DNA of 40,142 nt from Microbacterium sp. (GTDB lineage Bacteria; Actinomycetota; Actinomycetes; Actinomycetales; Microbacteriaceae): assembly GCF_003248605.1 (NCBI RefSeq), contig NZ_QFPF01000010.1:1-40142 (forward strand), read 5' to 3'. The number at the start of each line of letters is the position of its first letter. Position 1 is the first letter of the stretch. Positions 15,567 to 23,281 of this stretch are shown in pieces. The notes under the pieces are model-generated. The model saw only the letters and a list, made by a program, of their open reading frames with translations. It did no database searches and had not been told where the DNA came from. A program made the translations under genes and the position numbers.

Positions 15567-16901
15567 TCACGCGGTGAGCGTGTATCGCGATCTGCCGGCG
15601 AGCCTCGGAGTTCTCCGCGCATCGACCCACGGCGGCGGCACGAGCCACACGGTCGCCTCGACACCCGGCCCGTCGATGCGGATCTCCCATCCGTCGGCGT
15701 GCAGCCGATGATGGCACCCGGTGCACAGAAGCACTCCGTTGCCGAGATCGGTGCGTCCGCCGTCGCGCTCCCACCACGCGAGATGGTGCACATGACACCA
15801 GGCGGGTGGCGCCCCGCAGGAGACGCACCCGCCGTCGCGCTCGGTGACGGCGAGCTTCTGCGCCGGCGTGAAGAGCCGCCGCGCCCGCCCCCAGTCGAGG
15901 ATCTCGCTCTCGCCGCCGAGCACACACGGGATGACCTGCGCATCCGCCGCCATGCGGCGGACAGTCGATGCGGGCACGGGCTGCGCGAAGCCGTCGATCG
16001 TCGCGCTGCCGACGCCGGCCTGCAGGTCGGCGAGGTCTACCCGCACGACGACCGTCGCGGTAGGCGCCATCGGCACCGCCGCGCACCCGACCGCGTGCCG
16101 ACAGAGGTCGGCGAGGGCATCCGCCTGCATCTGCCTCACAGAGCGCTGGTCGCGATCTTCCGCACGGCCGTGTTCGTTACGACGCAACCCCTCGCCGACG
16201 AGCGTGTCGATCGCCGCCTTGACAGGGGCACCGGTCTCGGGGTCGAGTCTGCCGGTGATCACCAGCATCCCGTCGCGCTCCTGGAGGACCAGCGACCGAT
16301 CGGAGCGCAACTGTTCGTGTCGTGGCTCAATGCCGTCGGGGTCGAGATGCGCCTCAGCGCGGGCCAGGAGCTTGCTCAGCTCGTCGGGACGCATACCGGG
16401 CGCGAGCGCCACCAGCTGACATTCGGCCTCGTCGAGGCGGCCCGCGTCGATACGGAGGGAGAGCCGATCGAGCAGGCTCACGATCGCCGCTGCCGCCGTC
16501 ACGCCGAGACGCCCCGAAGACACCGCGCCGGCGACGTGAGGATGCTTGGCGGGCAGCGCCTCGCCGGCGAGCGACATCCGCGGTGCGGTCGCCTCGCCCA
16601 CCTGCACGATACGCACGGCTTCGCCGACGCTGGTGCCCGTGGCGGTCGAGATGAGCACGGCTGGCGAGGCGAACCCCTGTCGCTTGGCGAGCGAATCCTT
16701 GCCCAGCTCGCGCCGCGACTGTCTCGAGATCTCGGCCGCTACCAGCGCGAACGCGGCATCGACATGACGCTTGAGGGCGCCGAAAGCCTGCCCCACCGCC
16801 ATCAGCTCGGCCGGGGACAGCGCCGATGCGGGACGATCACCACCCGCGGCCACGAGCGCGCGCAACGCCTCGGTGATGCCGTCGACCGAGCTGGTGTCCA
16901 T
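15567..16901 (-). CDS. DUF222/HNH endonuclease (13E12 repeat family)
   Basis: A 444-residue protein with an N-terminal helical DUF222 region and a C-terminal HNH nuclease. The nuclease motif is clear: CVSCGAPPAWCHVHHLAWW, then RTDLGNGVLLC and TGCHHRLHADGW, giving the zinc-binding CxxC...CxxC and the HH catalytic pair. The related 13E12 repeat family of mycobacteria is multi-copy and some members are damage-inducible. Start ATG 16901 is fixed by TATAAT ending six bases upstream; an 11-codon extension is open but would overlap the promoter. A LexA-like box lies between -35 and -10. The target is unknown; nicking or homing activity has been suggested for the group. Confidence 0.9.
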   Translation of the reverse strand: MDTSSVDGITEALRALVAAGGDRPASALSPAELMAVGQAFGALKRHVDAAFALVAAEISRQSRRELGKDSLAKRQGFASPAVLISTATGTSVGEAVRIVQVGEATAPRMSLAGEALPAKHPHVAGAVSSGRLGVTAAAAIVSLLDRLSLRIDAGRLDEAECQLVALAPGMRPDELSKLLARAEAHLDPDGIEPRHEQLRSDRSLVLQERDGMLVITGRLDPETGAPVKAAIDTLVGEGLRRNEHGRAEDRDQRSVRQMQADALADLCRHAVGCAAVPMAPTATVVVRVDLADLQAGVGSATIDGFAQPVPASTVRRMAADAQVIPCVLGGESEILDWGRARRLFTPAQKLAVTERDGGCVSCGAPPAWCHVHHLAWWERDGGRTDLGNGVLLCTGCHHRLHADGWEIRIDGPGVEATVWLVPPPWVDARRTPRLAGRSRYTLTA

Positions 16902-16907
16902 GACACG

Positions 16908-16937
16908 ATTATAGTACACATGTTCTATTTTGATCAA
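16908..16937 (-). promoter_or_regulatory. Consensus promoter with an SOS-box-like site before the HNH gene
   Basis: On the minus strand TTGATC (16937-16932), an 18-base spacer and TATAAT (16913-16908) form the best sigma-70 promoter in the window; ATG follows after six bases. In the spacer GTACACATGTTC (16914-16925, plus strand) differs by one base from the LexA pattern GAAC-N4-GTTC and shares the ACACATGTT core of mycobacterial SOS boxes. Confidence 0.6.
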
Positions 16938-16976
16938 GGTGAGAATGCGATCTATGTTCTAGAGGTCGCACGAGTC

Positions 16977-17747
16977 TCACGCGGAAGGAGGTGCCGCACC
17001 CCTGCCCCACCGAAACGAAGACACGGTCGGGTCGCCGGCGATCCAGAATCGCCAGGGAAACTCGTGCGTGCCGGCGACCCCCGCCACGCCCACACGCGGG
17101 CCCGCCGAAATGGATGCGGCGGCCGCGCGCGGCAGGTCCAACCGCGCCCGGGCGCCCGCGCGCTCGGGTCCGAGCGCCATGACCCCTCCCTCCGCGGCGA
17201 CCCCGCCCTCAGCTGCGACCCCGGCCTCAGCTGCGACCCCTCCGCGTCCGACAATCGCGTCGATCCCATCGTGGGCGGGGTGCCGCAGGCCCAGAGCCTG
17301 GCCGAGCCGGCCGGGTCCGCGGGCGAGGTCGCGCGCGGTCTGCGCCCGCGGACGGCGTCGCACGGCGACATCCTGCCCCTCGACGATCTCGCCGGCGCGC
17401 AGCAGCACTCCGCCGGCCACGCCGTCGGGGCCGCACACGACGTTGACGCACGAATGGATTCCGTGGCTCAGGTAGACGTACAGATGGCCGGGCTCACCCC
17501 ACATCGTGGCGTTGCGCGCGGTCTGTCCGCCGCGCGCGTGCGAACCGGGATCGGGCACGGCCCCGGTGCCGAGCCCGTGGTACGCCTCGACCTCGGTCAG
17601 GCGCACGACGACGAGCTCGCCCTCGACCTGGGTCGTGAGAAGCGCGCCGAGCAGACGCGGAGCGATCTCGAGCGGAAGCGCCTCGAGATCGTCGCGGGTC
17701 GCCGGTCGATGCCCGCGACTGAATGTAGACCGGCGCCCCTCGGTCAC
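16977..17747 (-). CDS. mpg: 3-methyladenine (methylpurine) DNA glycosylase
   Basis: Removes alkylated and deaminated purines by base excision. The 256-residue AAG/MPG-type protein has LEIAPRLLGALLTT, the catalytic-Glu motif VRLTEVEAYHG (E54), ARNATMWGEPGHLYVYLSHG with the intercalating Tyr region, ARGPGRLGQALGL and PRVGV, and PWRFWIAGDPTVS near the end. Residues 170-189 are three VAAEGG-like hexapeptide repeats encoded by an 18-bp tandem repeat in the variable loop after LGQALGL. GTG 17747 overlaps the stop of the upstream gene by four bases, so it is the last gene of the zinc-linked chain. A DNA repair enzyme there is unexpected; it may be coupled only by position. Confidence 0.93.
   Translation of the reverse strand: MTEGRRSTFSRGHRPATRDDLEALPLEIAPRLLGALLTTQVEGELVVVRLTEVEAYHGLGTGAVPDPGSHARGGQTARNATMWGEPGHLYVYLSHGIHSCVNVVCGPDGVAGGVLLRAGEIVEGQDVAVRRRPRAQTARDLARGPGRLGQALGLRHPAHDGIDAIVGRGGVAAEAGVAAEGGVAAEGGVMALGPERAGARARLDLPRAAAASISAGPRVGVAGVAGTHEFPWRFWIAGDPTVSSFRWGRGAAPPSA
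17187..17241. repeat. 18-bp tandem repeat inside mpg
   Basis: Three imperfect copies built on CTCAGCTGCGACCC are present in frame and encode VAAEGG-like units (residues 170-189). The copies differ by a few bases. Confidence 0.7.
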
Positions 17748-19162
17748 GGCATCGCCACGGCGCACCAGGAGATGTCGGTGCCCTGGAGGGTCGTGACCAC
17801 CTCCGCGTCCGCCGTGTCGACGATCGTCGTCTCGAGCCGCTCCGGAAGGGGACGGGTGTAGAGGTCGTAGGGGTTCTCTGCCAGATCGGGGGCGACGATC
17901 ACGGCCGCGTAGCGACCGCTCGGCGACGCGCACGTCTGCATGACGGCATCCCCTCGATCGGTGAGCTCGAGCAGAGGGGTCACGGCGCCGTCCGCAGCGA
18001 CGGAGGCGATGAGCTGCGATTGCGGAAACCCGTCGGCCCCCATCTGCGTGAAGGTGCGCAGGGTCGCTCCCTCGACGGTCGGGGTGACGGGCCCCGGGAT
18101 GCCGAGCGCCTCCGCGCCTTCGGCGGCGACGAGGGGCTCTTCCGAAAGGTCGGTGAGATCCAGCACGACGGTGCCCTCGGTGCGTTCGACGATCACTCGT
18201 CCCGTGCCGCGCTCGACGCCCGAGAGCGCCAGCGCGCCGCCCAGCAGCACCGGCTCGGCATCGAGGTCGCGGGTCTCGACCAGGCGCAACTGCCCGTCGA
18301 AGGTCAGCACGACAAGCGCGGAGGTCTGCGGCACGAACGCCCACTGCACGACGCGCGCGTCTTCGCCCACCTCGATCCGTGTCGGCTCGGCCGCGGGATC
18401 GTCCATGCGAGCGAGGTACAGCGCCGCCTCGATCCCGCCGCCCGCGCCGATGTCGAGGTCGGTGTAGGTGTAGCCGACGAGACCGCCGTGGTCGGCCGCC
18501 TGGAGCGTCGTGATCGTGCCCTCCCCGGGCATCGTGAACTCGGCGGGATCCCCCTCGCCCGTCACGACCGAGAGCGCGGCGGCCCCGTCCGCATCGGTCG
18601 TGTGCACGACGATGCCGTCGCGGGAGGCACGGAAATCCTCGATCTGCGCCGCCGTGTGCACCGGAACCGCCTCGTCGCCCGCGAGATTGCTGGAGAAGAT
18701 GACATCGTCCTCGTCGGCCCGCCGCTGCAGCACGTAGAGGGGCGGGATGCCGGTGGTGAACGCGTGCGCGAGAGTCGCGGTCGGCCCGCCCGAGGAGCCC
18801 TCGACCCCCGTGATCTCGACGCGGTACTCGGTGTCGGGGTCGAGCGGATACGTGAACTCGACGGCGATGTTGCGCCCGGCCGCCTCGAGGGTGAAAGCGG
18901 CAGCGGGCTCTACACTCACCTGCGCGGGGTCGATCTCGGCGAGCGGCTGGTTGGTGGTGAAGACGATGCGCTGACCCGCGGCCTCCGCGGCGGCCTGGGC
19001 ATCGACCGCGACGGCGCTGACCCGCGGGCCCTGAGCCAGGCTGACCGCGGCGCCCACGGCGCCGGCGACGACGAGGCCGGCGATCACGATGGCGAGCATC
19101 CGCGTGAAGCCCCCACCGGCACGGCGGCGACGCGCGGCGCGGGTTGCGGGCTCAGTACTCAT
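17744..19162 (-). CDS. Secreted, membrane-anchored propeller-like protein of unknown function
   Basis: A 472-residue protein: basic start RAARRRRAGGG, one membrane helix at about 23-43 (MLAIVIAGLVVAGAVGAAV), then an Ig-like domain (about 60-140; FTTNQPLAEIDPAQVSVEP and YPLDPDTEYRVEI are typical of bacterial Ig-like folds) and a long region of four-stranded-blade-like segments that suggests a beta-propeller. Two cysteines near the end (QTCASPSG and SWCAVAMP) could pair. I do not recognise a named family. Its ATG lies within the last codons of the TIGR03943 gene (11-base overlap) and its stop overlaps mpg, so it belongs to the zinc-linked chain and may act outside the cell with the permease pair. 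Confidence 0.8.
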   Translation of the reverse strand: MSTEPATRAARRRRAGGGFTRMLAIVIAGLVVAGAVGAAVSLAQGPRVSAVAVDAQAAAEAAGQRIVFTTNQPLAEIDPAQVSVEPAAAFTLEAAGRNIAVEFTYPLDPDTEYRVEITGVEGSSGGPTATLAHAFTTGIPPLYVLQRRADEDDVIFSSNLAGDEAVPVHTAAQIEDFRASRDGIVVHTTDADGAAALSVVTGEGDPAEFTMPGEGTITTLQAADHGGLVGYTYTDLDIGAGGGIEAALYLARMDDPAAEPTRIEVGEDARVVQWAFVPQTSALVVLTFDGQLRLVETRDLDAEPVLLGGALALSGVERGTGRVIVERTEGTVVLDLTDLSEEPLVAAEGAEALGIPGPVTPTVEGATLRTFTQMGADGFPQSQLIASVAADGAVTPLLELTDRGDAVMQTCASPSGRYAAVIVAPDLAENPYDLYTRPLPERLETTIVDTADAEVVTTLQGTDISWCAVAMP

Positions 19163-20105
19163 ACGGGTCCCCCGGCTCGGCGACCGCCTGCACGCTGGCC
19201 GGCTGCAGCACGAGGCCGCCGCCCTGCCTCGCGAATTCGCCCGAGACCTCCACCCATTGCCCCGGTTCGAGGTCGCCGTCCACGTCCCTCACCGTGACGG
19301 GGACGCTGGCGGCCTGGGCGTCGATGACGCAGTGCACGATGACGAGGCGCGTCAGGTCGAAGGTGCCGTCCTCGCCGGGCGCGACGAAGCCGACGAGAGT
19401 CGCGGGCTCGCCCACGAACCGCGCGGGATCCGTCGTGGTCGCCAGCACCGACGCCCACTCCCCCACGCCGAAAGAGGAGGTGTCGTCCGAAGACGCCAGC
19501 GCCAGCGTCGCCGAGGTCGAGAGCACGGGTGGCGCGCCGGTCGAGCGGGCGAGCGCGAGCTCCGCCGAGAGGGATGCCGGGGGCAGCGCGACCGCGAGCG
19601 TGACGAACACCGTCGAGATCACGGCCCCGATCGCGGTGGCCGCGGCGGCGAACGGCGCCCGACGGGGGGCGTCGGTGCGGTCGTCGTGCTGCTCGCCTGT
19701 CGCGAACTGCGGGTGGGATGCGCCCGGACCCGCACGATGCGACAGGCGAGCAGCATCCCGTGCCCGGGCGCGCGTGGGTGGGGCGGCGGCGGCGGCCGCG
19801 GCATCGGGCGCGGCGGACGCGGCATCGGGCGCGGCGGACGCGGGGGGCGCGGAGGCGGCATCGGGCGCGTGCCCACCGGCGTGATCGTGCTCGTCGCGAG
19901 AGATCGGCACCGCGCACGAGGCGACGCCCACGACGAGCAGCAGGATCGACATCGACACCGCCCACCAGGCCGCGTCGGGGTTGATGTACAGGCCGATGCG
20001 TCCGGTCGCCCACAGCCCCAGGGTCACGACGGCGAGGGCGCTCGCGAGCCCCACGCCGAGCCAGCGCAGGCCCAGCGCGCGCCCTCCGGTCCACCGGTCA
20101 CGCAA
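19152..20105 (-). CDS. TIGR03943/DUF1980 family membrane protein (permease partner)
   Basis: A 317-residue protein with two N-terminal membrane helices (about 15-35 and 47-66), an Ala/Pro-rich linker containing DEHDHAGGHAPD, a third helix (about 155-175) and a C-terminal outside domain: TTTDPARFVGEPATLVGFV, DGTFDLTRLVIVHCVIDAQ and WVEVSGEFARQGG, the hallmark of DUF1980. The conserved Cys of HCVIDA and the His-rich linker could bind metal. Members pair with the PF03773-type permease, as here. The linker contains a repeated DAASAAP peptide and a 69-bp palindrome. The start is TTG 20105, overlapping the permease stop by eight bases; no better in-frame start exists nearby. Confidence 0.85.
   Translation of the reverse strand: MRDRWTGGRALGLRWLGVGLASALAVVTLGLWATGRIGLYINPDAAWWAVSMSILLLVVGVASCAVPISRDEHDHAGGHAPDAASAPPASAAPDAASAAPDAAAAAAAPPTRARARDAARLSHRAGPGASHPQFATGEQHDDRTDAPRRAPFAAAATAIGAVISTVFVTLAVALPPASLSAELALARSTGAPPVLSTSATLALASSDDTSSFGVGEWASVLATTTDPARFVGEPATLVGFVAPGEDGTFDLTRLVIVHCVIDAQAASVPVTVRDVDGDLEPGQWVEVSGEFARQGGGLVLQPASVQAVAEPGDPYEY
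19687..19755. repeat. 69-bp in-frame palindromic element within the TIGR03943 gene
   Basis: TGCTGCTCGCCTGTCGC (19687-19703) and its exact complement (19739-19755) flank an inner GCGGGT/ACCCGC stem (19709-19714 and 19728-19733) with 5-base internal loops on both sides. The element is exactly 23 codons long and lies in the variable linker, so it reads through without breaking the frame. Confidence 0.75.
19800..19868. repeat. 21-bp tandem repeat encoding DAASAAP
   Basis: GGCATCGGGCGCGGCGGACGC occurs at 19800-19820 and again at 19821-19841, with a shortened copy from about 19856. It encodes the Ala/Pro-rich linker. Confidence 0.7.
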
Positions 20106-21171
20106 AGAGGTTCACCCCCACGGCGATGACGAAGGCCGCGCTGATCACGACCGCCACCATGCCCGCGAGCGTGCGCGTCGTGAAGGTCGTGCGCATGAGC
20201 GCGAGCATCTTGACATCGACGAGCGGACCCACGAGCAGGAAGGCGACGATCGAGCCCGGCGTGAACGTCGAGGCGAACGACAGCGCGAAGAACGCGTCGA
20301 CATTGGAGCAGATCGCGACCGTCAGCCCGAGCAGGATCATCGCGAAGATCGACAGCACGGGGTTCGAGCCGATCGCGATCAGCACGTCGCGGGGCACGAG
20401 CACCTGCACGGCGCCGGCGATCGCCGAGCCGATGATCAGCGCGGGCATGACGGCGCGCAGCTCGCGCACGAACAGTTCGAGGCTGCGCTGTACGCGCGTT
20501 CCGTGCAGGTGCTCGTCGAACGCGCACTCGGCACGGAACCGATCGGTGAGCAGGGCGTCGGGATTCGGATGCCGCGAGTACAGCCATCCGATCAGGTTCG
20601 CGATCGCGTAGCCGCCGAGCAGGCGTGCCACGAGGATGCCGCCGTCCCAGCCGAACGCCTGATGCGTCGTGAGGATCACGATCGGGTTGACGATGGGCGC
20701 GGCGATGAGGAAGGTCAGCGTCTCGGGCACCGTGAATCCGCGGATCAGCAACCCGCGTGCGAGCGGGACGTTGCCGCACTCGCACACCGGCAGGAACATG
20801 CCGAGCAGCGACAGCACCATGCGGCGCGCCCACGCCCGGCGCGGCATCCACACCTCGAGCAGTCCTGCCGGCACCCACACCTGCACGACGATCGAGAGCA
20901 CAAGACCCAGGGCGATGAAGGGCAGGGACTCGATCAGCACGCTCAGGCCGAGCGTGAACCCGTCCTGCGCCCGCGTGGGCAGCGACGCCGAGAAGAGTGT
21001 CGGAGCCCACACGTCGATCGCGACGAGCACCCCGACGACGGCCAGGCCGATCGCGGCACCGATGAGCGGAACGGTCCCGCGGGCGTGCAGGCGCGCGGTA
21101 CGCACGGGCGACGACCCGGTGGGCGCGGGATCCGGCGCGGTCGTCGTGCGCCCGCCGCTAGAGGCTGCCAC
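20098..21171 (-). CDS. PF03773-type permease (ArsP_1/DUF318 family)
   Basis: A 357-residue membrane protein with about eight helices in two halves. The first half carries FLPVCECGNVPLARGLL, whose C-x-C-G-N is the family signature, and APIVNPIVILTT; the second repeats the pattern as AICSNVDAFFALSF and GPLVDVKMLALM. A long cytoplasmic loop (about 205-235) separates the halves. Characterised relatives move arsenicals or partner with TIGR03943 proteins; the ion is unknown. Here it overlaps the end of zur by 14 bases and is followed by the TIGR03943 gene, so a zinc or related metal substrate is inferred from position only. Confidence 0.87.
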   Translation of the reverse strand: MAASSGGRTTTAPDPAPTGSSPVRTARLHARGTVPLIGAAIGLAVVGVLVAIDVWAPTLFSASLPTRAQDGFTLGLSVLIESLPFIALGLVLSIVVQVWVPAGLLEVWMPRRAWARRMVLSLLGMFLPVCECGNVPLARGLLIRGFTVPETLTFLIAAPIVNPIVILTTHQAFGWDGGILVARLLGGYAIANLIGWLYSRHPNPDALLTDRFRAECAFDEHLHGTRVQRSLELFVRELRAVMPALIIGSAIAGAVQVLVPRDVLIAIGSNPVLSIFAMILLGLTVAICSNVDAFFALSFASTFTPGSIVAFLLVGPLVDVKMLALMRTTFTTRTLAGMVAVVISAAFVIAVGVNLFA

Positions 21172-21571
21172 GCTCGTCGGTCCGTGCCGTGGCGCAGGCC
21201 GTGCACAGCCCGAAGATGTCGACGACGTGCTCCGCCTCCGTGAATCCGTTCGCGGCCGCGGTGCGCTGCGCCCACTGCTCGACGTCGGTCGCCTCGATCT
21301 CGACGGTGAGGCCGCACGAGCGGCAGATCAGATGGTGGTGGTGTCCGGCGCTCACACACGCCCGATACAGGCTCTCGCCGTCGGGACTCTGTAGATTGTC
21401 GGCCTCGCCGCCCGCCGCGAGGTCGGCGAGTGCCCGGTACACGGTCGCCAGACCGATGCCGGTGCCCTCGTCGCGCAGGGTCGCGTGCAGCGACTGCGCG
21501 CTGACGAACCCCCGGGCCCCGCCGAGGGCATCGCGGACGCGGTCGCGTTGCCACGTGTTGCGCTTGGCCAT
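21158..21571 (-). CDS. zur: Zinc uptake regulator Zur (Fur family)
   Basis: A 137-residue zinc-sensing repressor. The N-terminal winged helix includes VRDALGGARGFVSAQSLH and GLATVYRALADLAAGG; the dimer domain has the HHHH metal motif in SAGHHHHLICRSCG, and CRSC plus CTAC give the two CxxC pairs of the structural zinc site. Position after znuACB supports Zur over Fur. A TAGACT -10 box (21584-21579) starts in the znuB stop codon and ends 7 bases before ATG 21571, so zur may have its own leaderless promoter in addition to read-through from znuA. Confidence 0.95.
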   Translation of the reverse strand: MAKRNTWQRDRVRDALGGARGFVSAQSLHATLRDEGTGIGLATVYRALADLAAGGEADNLQSPDGESLYRACVSAGHHHHLICRSCGLTVEIEATDVEQWAQRTAAANGFTEAEHVVDIFGLCTACATARTDERGSL

Positions 21572-21581
21572 GGGGAGAAGT

Positions 21582-22472
21582 CTAAGCCTCGGGGTGCTTG
21601 GAGGCCGGTGTGCGCCGCCTGTGCGCGCCCGAAGAGCGGCGCCATGCGATCACCCGGCACACGACGTAGATCAGGAACGAGATCGTCGTGATGTAGGGGC
21701 TCACGGGCAGCGTGCCCGCGATCGCGAGCAGGATGCCGCCCACGGCCGAGACGAAACCGAAGCCCGCCGCGAGCAGCGGCACCGACACGGGCCCCGACGC
21801 CACCCGCATCGCCGCGGCCGCGGGGGTGACCAGCAGCGCCATGACGAGCAGCGCGCCGATGATGTGCACGCTCACGGCGACGATCAGACCGAGCAGCAGC
21901 ATGAAGGCCATCGACACGAGCGTCGTCGGAACGCCGCGCGCGGCGGCGGACTGCGGGTCGAGCGAGTCGAAGCGCAGCGGTCGCCAGATGAGCACCAACC
22001 CGGCGAGCACGACGACGCTGATGCCGATGAGCCAGCCCAGCTGCCCGCTCTGAACCGAGACGATCTGCCCCGTCAGCAGGCTGAAGCGGTTAGCACTGCG
22101 GCCGCTGTACAACGACAGGAAGAGGATGCCCAGGCCCAGTCCGAAGGGCATGAGAACGCCGATGATCGAGTTGCGGTCGCGCGCGCGGGCACCCAACCAC
22201 CCGATGAGCATCGCGGCGACGATCGATCCGACGATGGATCCGGCGACGACATCCACCCCGATCAGCAGTGCGGCGGCGGCTCCGGCGAACGACAGCTCGC
22301 TGATGCCGTGCACGGCGAAGGCCATGTCGCGCTGCATGACGAAGACGCCGATGAGACCACCCACGAGACCGAGCACCGCGCCGGCGAGGACCGAGTTGGA
22401 CACCAGGGCGAGGATGTCGCCGTAGTCGGCGAGACCGCCGAACATCGCCTCCCACACGTCGGCCCAGCTCAC
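21582..22472 (-). CDS. znuB: Zinc ABC transporter permease ZnuB
   Basis: A 296-residue ABC-3 family permease with about eight helices. Typical blocks are VLGLVGGLIGVFVMQRDMAF, HGISELSFAGAAAALL, GVLMPFGLGLGILFLSLYSG and SVHIIGALLVMALLVTPAAAA. It forms the membrane channel for the ZnuC ATPase and receives zinc from ZnuA. GTG 22472 overlaps the znuC stop by four bases. Length is usual. The C-terminal tail RSSGAHRRRTPASKHPEA is basic and probably cytoplasmic. Confidence 0.95.
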   Translation of the reverse strand: MSWADVWEAMFGGLADYGDILALVSNSVLAGAVLGLVGGLIGVFVMQRDMAFAVHGISELSFAGAAAALLIGVDVVAGSIVGSIVAAMLIGWLGARARDRNSIIGVLMPFGLGLGILFLSLYSGRSANRFSLLTGQIVSVQSGQLGWLIGISVVVLAGLVLIWRPLRFDSLDPQSAAARGVPTTLVSMAFMLLLGLIVAVSVHIIGALLVMALLVTPAAAAMRVASGPVSVPLLAAGFGFVSAVGGILLAIAGTLPVSPYITTISFLIYVVCRVIAWRRSSGAHRRRTPASKHPEA

Positions 22473-23281
22473 GGGTGCTCCTCATCGTGGTGATGGTGGG
22501 ACTCTTCAGCGTCGGGGGCCCCGACCACCACGAGCCGGCCACCGGCGCGCAGCACGAAGACGGGCGCGCCGTACAGGTCGGAGAGCACCCGGGAGTCCAG
22601 CACCTCGTCGGGACGGCCGAGGGTGAACCGGCCGCCCGCCAGGTAGAGGATGCGATCGACCTTGTCGAGCACCGGGTTGATGTCGTGCGTGACGAAGAGT
22701 ACAGCGGCACCCGTGGTGCGGCGATGACGGTCGATCAGGCCGATGACCGCCTGCTGGTTGGCGAGGTCGAGGCTCGTCAGCGGCTCGTCGCACAGCAGCA
22801 GCCGCGGGTCGTCGGCCAGTGCCTGCCCCGCGCGCAGCCGCTGCTGTTCGCCGCCCGAGAGCTGCCCGACCGGACGATCGGCGAAATCGCGCGCGCCGAC
22901 CGCATCGAGCAGTGCATCGACGCGCTCCCGATCGGCGCGGCGGGGGATGGGGAGGCCGAAGCGATGGCCGTTGACGCCGAGCGCGACGAGGTCGCGTCCG
23001 CGCAGGGCGGCATCGCGGGGCAGGGGTCGCGACTGCGGGATGTACCCGATCCGGCGGTTTCCCGCGGCGCGCACCGGCTCGCCCAGAGCGGTGATCGCCC
23101 CTTCCGAGAGCGGCTCGAGACCGAGGATCGCGCGCAGCAGCGTCGTCTTTCCCGACCCGCTCGGTCCGAGCACCGCGAGGAACTCGCCGGGCTCGACCTC
23201 GAGATCCAGGCCGCGCCAGAGCTCCCGCTCGCCGCGGCGCAGCGCGGCGCCGCGGATCTCGAGGGGTCGTGCGGGACTCAC
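22469..23281 (-). CDS. znuC: Zinc ABC transporter ATP-binding protein ZnuC
   Basis: A 270-residue ATPase: Walker A GPSGSGKTT, Q-loop YIPQSR, signature LSGGEQQR, Walker B LLLCDEP and the switch His in VTHD. The C-terminus ends in ESHHHHDEEHP, a His-rich tail that could bind zinc. The start GTG 23281 overlaps the znuA stop (GTGA); an upstream open extension lies inside znuA and is rejected. It powers the ZnuB permease. Confidence 0.95.
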   Translation of the reverse strand: MSPARPLEIRGAALRRGERELWRGLDLEVEPGEFLAVLGPSGSGKTTLLRAILGLEPLSEGAITALGEPVRAAGNRRIGYIPQSRPLPRDAALRGRDLVALGVNGHRFGLPIPRRADRERVDALLDAVGARDFADRPVGQLSGGEQQRLRAGQALADDPRLLLCDEPLTSLDLANQQAVIGLIDRHRRTTGAAVLFVTHDINPVLDKVDRILYLAGGRFTLGRPDEVLDSRVLSDLYGAPVFVLRAGGRLVVVGAPDAEESHHHHDEEHP

